From NCBI GenBank assembly GCA_004000155.1, contig RCSS01000154.1, forward strand, positions 1 through 10,034: a stretch of DNA of 10,034 bases. The letters run 5' to 3'. Shown one piece after another: positions 6,681-10,034 of the stretch; the first letter of the stretch is position 1; every line of letters starts with the position of its first letter. Below the pieces are notes generated by a model. That model was given only the letters and a program-made list of their open reading frames with translations. It did no database searches and was not told where the DNA came from. This DNA is from Tubulinosema ratisbonensis (lineage: Eukaryota; Microsporidia; Tubulinosematidae). A program made the translations under genes and the position numbers.

Positions 6681-8075
6681 ATGCTGTATTATTTCTGTAC
6701 TGCTTTGTTAAAAAGTTGTATTACTGACACTGACTGTTGGTCAATAAACAGACCAGACATACATTCCTTATATTGTGTAGATGGCACTTGTCAGAAATTA
6801 TTAGGACCAGGTGAAAACTGTATCAAACCAAGTGATTGTGCATCTTATTTTTATTTCGGACCACTCGCTTGTAGTGCTAAATGCAGAGCAGAGAGTGAAT
6901 GTGATAAAATTGGGATTATCCAAATCACTTCTAAGTATTGTTGTAGACCTGTACCTGAAGAAAGAGAGTGTCTTCCAAATAGACCTAACTTGTTAAACGG
7001 GTGTAATGTAAAAAATAGCTGTGTGATGGATGAGAATGGTACTTTTAAATGTAAATCAGGTAATCTTAATGATTGGATTTATGGAATGATACTTTCCATT
7101 TCAGGTAATTTAGGAATTAACATTGGTATTAATTTACAAAAAAAATCTTATAAACAGCCTTTTCTTGCCATGTTAAATATGAAAATAAACACATTGTCAT
7201 TTGGTGCATTGCTCTACGCAATAGGTAAAATTCTTTCTTTTGCGGCGTACATTTATGGCAATCAATCTTTGCTTGCTTCACTCTCTGCCTTCGGCTTAAT
7301 TTCTAATTCAATTTTTGCACCATTGATCAACAAAGAAATATTCACTTACAAGGATTTTCTGTCTATTGTTTTTGTTTTAAGTGGATCATCTATCATCATG
7401 GCTAATTCAGGAAGGTCAAACAAAGTTTATTCACTTTGTCAGCTGTTAAAAATGTACACCACTTATGAAAATATGATTTGGTTTTTCTCACTCTTTTTTC
7501 TTATTTTAGTTTTGTATTTGGTTGTGAAATACGTGGAAGTAAATTCTGATTGGTCATTTCCTGATGACAAATTTGACTTTTTTAAAAGAGAAAATGTTTT
7601 TTATGAAGATACAAGTATAACCTTAAAATATTTGATGCTCCTTTTTTATGTTGGTATCTCTGCATTGATAGGTGCTTTTACNTCATTATTTGCAAAAAGT
7701 TTTGGCGAGATGCTTGAAAAGACCATAGCTGGGGATAATCAGTTTGTATTTGCGGTAACATATTTCTTTTTCTTTTTACTGGTAACTTTTACTTTTTGGC
7801 AAATTTATTGGTTAAACAGAGCATTGAGGCATTACGATTCTTTGTTAACTTTACCAGTATTCCATGCCATGTGGACAATTCTTTCTATGTTAAATGCNGG
7901 TATATTTTTTTCAGATTTTGAATATTTTAGTTATAACCAGTTTTATGGGTTTGGATTAGGGTTAGGTGTAATTTTTATTGGTTCATTTTTCTTGGCATCA
8001 AGGGTCAAGGATAAAGATAAGGTTAAGGTTTTAAAAATAGAAACTAAGATTGTTATTGAAAGGAAAGAAGATTGA
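6681..8075 (+). CDS. NIPA-family transporter with Cys-rich N-terminal ectodomain
   Basis: The 464 aa fall into two parts. Residues 1-128 hold 16 Cys (6, 13, 19, 32, 37, 47, 53, 64, 68, 74, 87, 88, 97, 108, 114, 124), after a short hydrophobic start that may act as a signal peptide. From about 132 there are nine likely membrane spans. They match the NIPA magnesium-transporter family of the DMT superfamily: a first span around 132-152 followed by LQKKSY, a second pair around 173-215 with AFGLISNSIFAPLINKEIF, a SLFAKSFG block in span 6, and QIYWLNRALRHYDSLLTLPV followed by HAMWTILSML near span 8. The tail after about 443 is charged and probably cytosolic. NIPA proteins are usually about 330 aa, so the extension accounts for the extra length. 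With nine spans and a cytosolic C-terminus, the Cys-rich part would face the outside or a lumen. An in-frame TAA at 6675-6677 fixes the start. The two ambiguous codons are ACN (Thr334) and GCN (Ala406), so the protein is fully determined there. Transport of Mg2+ is inferred from the family. Confidence 0.88.
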   Translation: MLYYFCTALLKSCITDTDCWSINRPDIHSLYCVDGTCQKLLGPGENCIKPSDCASYFYFGPLACSAKCRAESECDKIGIIQITSKYCCRPVPEERECLPNRPNLLNGCNVKNSCVMDENGTFKCKSGNLNDWIYGMILSISGNLGINIGINLQKKSYKQPFLAMLNMKINTLSFGALLYAIGKILSFAAYIYGNQSLLASLSAFGLISNSIFAPLINKEIFTYKDFLSIVFVLSGSSIIMANSGRSNKVYSLCQLLKMYTTYENMIWFFSLFFLILVLYLVVKYVEVNSDWSFPDDKFDFFKRENVFYEDTSITLKYLMLLFYVGISALIGAFXSLFAKSFGEMLEKTIAGDNQFVFAVTYFFFFLLVTFTFWQIYWLNRALRHYDSLLTLPVFHAMWTILSMLNXGIFFSDFEYFSYNQFYGFGLGLGVIFIGSFFLASRVKDKDKVKVLKIETKIVIERKED

Positions 8076-8087
8076 TTTTTAATTGGT

Positions 8088-8129
8088 AAATTAAATATTT
8101 TTATAGANNNANTTTTTAATATTTAATTT
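8088..8129 (+). terminator. 12-bp hairpin past the NIPA gene, ambiguous bases in its loop
   Basis: AAATTAAATATT (8088-8099) pairs exactly with AATATTTAATTT (8118-8129) around an 18-base loop, beginning 12 bases after the stop codon. The loop holds four undetermined bases (8108-8110 and 8112). It would lie in the 3' untranslated region. A 3' end role is inferred from position only, and such A/T palindromes are common in DNA of this composition. Confidence 0.3.
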
Positions 8130-8863
8130 TATTTCTTTTTTAGATTATATTTTAAAAAAATAAATTTAAATAAACAAAAAGTTATATTATATTTACTTTA
8201 TAAATAAAATATTAATATTATTTTCATTGATATGATTATTTTGAGAAAATAAGAATAAATGTAGATTTTTTCTCTCTATTTTTATTCTCTTCTTAAAAAA
8301 GTTTATTTTTATATTTTCGAAAACAAATAAAGAATGCATAAAATAAAATTATTTTTTATGTAAAATTCATACTTTTTTTCGTATAAAAATATTTTATTTT
8401 ACCATAATTGTTATAAAAAAAGAATATCGTTTTTACTTGAAGATAAAAAGTAATAGACATGTAAGATGTTAATTCAATGAAATATATATAATTTTATTAA
8501 ATTTATAATTAAAACTACAGTTTTTTAATCTTAAAAAAGATTTAATTTTGATCAAATATCATTTTTAAAAAATAAAATGTTTTATTTTTGATTATAAAAT
8601 AAATAATTTAAAAAATTACTTTTTTATTAAAATATTATTGGTTTAAAAATTATAAATATTTTATATGATTTTTATTTTAAATTATTTAATTTTACTGAGA
8701 AGGATATAAAAAGATAAAATTATTTATTTTTTAACCAGAAATCAAAATAATTAAACTGTCATATAATTTTACTTTTCATTTTTTTATTTTTTAACATCTA
8801 AATTTAATTTAAATTATTTTTAAAAAAATTAAAAACATATTTTTAAATATTTTTTTAACCCTT
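8130..8863. other. AT-rich gene-less stretch upstream of HP1
   Basis: No frame of interest is present on either strand, and no RNA gene signature is visible. One small hairpin, AATCTT with AAGATT around AAAA, lies at 8527-8542. The last 40 bases lead into the CCC motif of the HP1 gene. Confidence 0.6.
8859..8863 (+). promoter_or_regulatory. CCC-type start-proximal motif of the HP1 gene
   Basis: CCC (8859-8861) and TT precede the ATG at 8864, within TTTTTTAACCCTTATG. The preceding 400 bases contain no other run of three C. This matches the motif before eS21 and supports the chosen start. Confidence 0.6.
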
Positions 8864-9367
8864 ATGGACGAAGAAGAGGTTTACAACGTAGAAGAAATCT
8901 TAGATTCAAGAAACTACCTTGGAAAGAAACAATATTATATCAAATGGGAAGGATATGATCATCAACACAACACTTGGGAATACGAGAAAGACATCTTTTG
9001 TAAAGATTTAATCCAAGAATACGAAAATAAAAAGAAGAAACTACAAGATAAGAAAAAAGAAGAGAAAAAGAAAGAAGAGAAGAAAAGTGTTCAGAAAAAG
9101 AAGATTGTTAAGAAAGAAGTACCTAAAGAAGAAATTTTTTCTGAGAAAGAGGATGAAGATAAAGAGATTGTTAATAAGATTAATAAGGTTAAGAGTGTTT
9201 ATCAGAAAGAAGGGGTACTTTTCTTTCAGGTTGAGTATTTGGATGGTACAACAGGAGTGTTTAGCAAGGAAGAGGCACATGCTATGTTTCCTTTAAAGGT
9301 TATACATTATTATGAAGAGAATCTTTCTTTTCATTCAGAAGAGAATGAACAAGAAAATGAAATTTAA
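8864..9367 (+). CDS. HP1/Swi6-like protein, chromodomain plus chromo shadow domain
   Basis: HP1 proteins bind methylated Lys9 of histone H3 with the chromodomain and dimerise through the chromo shadow domain to build heterochromatin. Residues about 5-56 are a full chromodomain (VEEILDSR, YYIKWEGY, NTWEYEKDI, LIQEYE). Its aromatic cage is present as Tyr7, Trp28 and Tyr31. Residues 57-100 form a highly charged Lys/Glu hinge, the part that binds nucleic acid in relatives. Residues about 101-157 form the shadow domain (INKVKSVYQKEG to VIHYYEENLSFH). The family's Trp near the end of that domain, used in partner peptide binding, is Phe here (Phe156), so the partner specificity may differ. At 167 aa it is close to animal HP1 (about 185-190) and half of Swi6. 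The 3' end overlaps the convergent frame at 9300 by 68 bp. Confidence 0.93.
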   Translation: MDEEEVYNVEEILDSRNYLGKKQYYIKWEGYDHQHNTWEYEKDIFCKDLIQEYENKKKKLQDKKKEEKKKEEKKSVQKKKIVKKEVPKEEIFSEKEDEDKEIVNKINKVKSVYQKEGVLFFQVEYLDGTTGVFSKEEAHAMFPLKVIHYYEENLSFHSEENEQENEI

Positions 9368-10034
9368 TATTAAAATAAATATGAATTATTAAATTTTTAT
9401 CTAATTTTAAAAAAATATTAAAAAAATGTAAAAAAATATTAAAAAATTTTAAAAAAATGTAAAAATTTATAAAAATATAAAAATATAAAATATATGAAAT
9501 TTTTAAAACAATTTTTCTGTTCTTTTCATAAAAACAGACGCATAAATCTAATAACATGATGTAATAAACAAAGTTTTTGTAATCTGTTTTCTTTCTGCGG
9601 AAACATTGTCCGTGTATTATTTGAGTAATTTTATGTAAAAATAAAGATGCATAAGAAATAAACCTAAAGCATTTCATGATCATTTTTGTTTTTACTGCTC
9701 TTCTTTGTCTTTCGGTTATCCTTGCTTTATTACTCTCATATTCAAACACATAGCTATAAATTGGTTTGTTATAATAAATGATGATACAGTAACCCAAACA
9801 TAAAAAGAAATAACATCTTAGATAAACGAACCCTTTTAAGATTGTAGGTAAGTTTAACGCAGTTTGAAAGATGATCATTCCGTCAAATACGAGAAATGGG
9901 ATGAACATATTTTGTCTTTTGCTAAAATACACCATAAAAATGGACAACATCGACATAAAAGAAATCATAAAATACCCATACACAGCAAACAAGCTAAAAG
10001 GTATTATTTTTGTACCAAATTTGGTGTATTCGTT
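9300..10034 (-). CDS. C-terminal part of an unrecognised multi-span membrane protein, 5' end off the window
   Basis: The frame is open from the window edge at 10034; TTG at 9992 is an internal Leu codon, not a start. Residues encoded from about 10000 down to 9760 give three hydrophobic spans in a row (SLFAVYGYFMISFMSMLSIF, MFIPFLVFDGMIIF, GFVYLRCYFFLCLGYCIIIY). A basic loop follows (ARITERQRRAVKTK), then two weaker spans. Composition down to about 9535 is coding-like. Below that, the frame runs through nearly pure A/T DNA, giving a Phe/Ile/Tyr/Lys tail, and ends inside the HP1 gene. The tail may be a chance read-through after loss of the original stop, or a sign that the gene is decaying. I do not recognise the family. 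Confidence 0.55.
   Translation of the reverse strand, partial: NEYTKFGTKIIPFSLFAVYGYFMISFMSMLSIFMVYFSKRQNMFIPFLVFDGMIIFQTALNLPTILKGFVYLRCYFFLCLGYCIIIYYNKPIYSYVFEYESNKARITERQRRAVKTKMIMKCFRFISYASLFLHKITQIIHGQCFRRKKTDYKNFVYYIMLLDLCVCFYEKNRKIVLKISYILYFYIFINFYIFLKFFNIFLHFFNIFLKLDKNLIIHIYFNIKFHFLVHSLLNEKKDSLHNNV
9409..9500. repeat. A-rich tract with short direct repeats between convergent genes
   Basis: TTAAAAAAATGTAAAAA occurs at 9418-9434 and 9449-9465 (offset 31), and A7-TATT-A6 occurs at 9409 and 9430 (offset 21). TATAAAAA words follow to about 9490. The plus strand is T-poor and A-rich, so its complement happens to lack stops in the frame of the membrane-protein gene. Confidence 0.6.

Noticed and set aside
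9041..9296. Frames on both strands inside the HP1 gene
   Set aside because: They are out-of-frame readings of the Lys/Glu hinge codons; the HP1 frame has two intact domains.

Overview
This looks like a nuclear contig from a very AT-rich, reduced eukaryote, most probably a microsporidian. The genes are short and intronless, and several are smaller than their yeast or human relatives. They encode eukaryotic housekeeping products: a TFIIH RING subunit, ribosomal protein eS21, an HP1-type chromo protein and a NIPA-type transporter. Three genes carry a run of C (CCC or CCCC) a few bases before the ATG, the start-proximal motif known from some microsporidia. The genus cannot be fixed from the window.

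Layout. 1-802 holds no gene I can support. 803-1054 (-) is an open frame without any Met, possibly the decayed end of a gene, facing away from TFB3. 1062-1922 (+) holds TFB3/MAT1 followed 42 bp later by eS21. 1923-4194 is a 2.3 kb gene-less stretch with one imperfect foldback (2292-2384) and a clean hairpin next to the end of the following gene. 4195-4896 (-) encodes a three-RRM protein. A 232-bp divergent spacer built from shuffled copies of an AT-rich unit, including a perfect 37-bp inverted repeat, separates it from the next gene. 5129-6413 is a compact group of three coiled-coil genes: 56 aa (+), 59 aa (-), and 275 aa (+) with an RWD-like C-terminus. They are candidates for kinetochore or spindle proteins. 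6681-8075 (+) encodes a NIPA-family membrane protein with an unusual Cys-rich N-terminal ectodomain. 8076-8863 is mostly empty. 8864-9367 (+) encodes an HP1/Swi6-like protein. 9300-10034 (-) is the C-terminal part of an unrecognised membrane protein running off the window edge.

There is no operon logic. The genes act in separate core processes: transcription and DNA repair (TFB3), translation (eS21), RNA binding (RRM protein), heterochromatin (HP1) and possibly chromosome segregation (coiled-coil group). The most unusual items are the Cys-rich/NIPA fusion, the two tiny coiled-coil genes that an automatic ORF length cutoff would miss, and the repeat-built divergent spacer. All four ambiguous bases that fall inside confident genes sit at third codon positions, which suggests real allelic variation rather than sequencing error.
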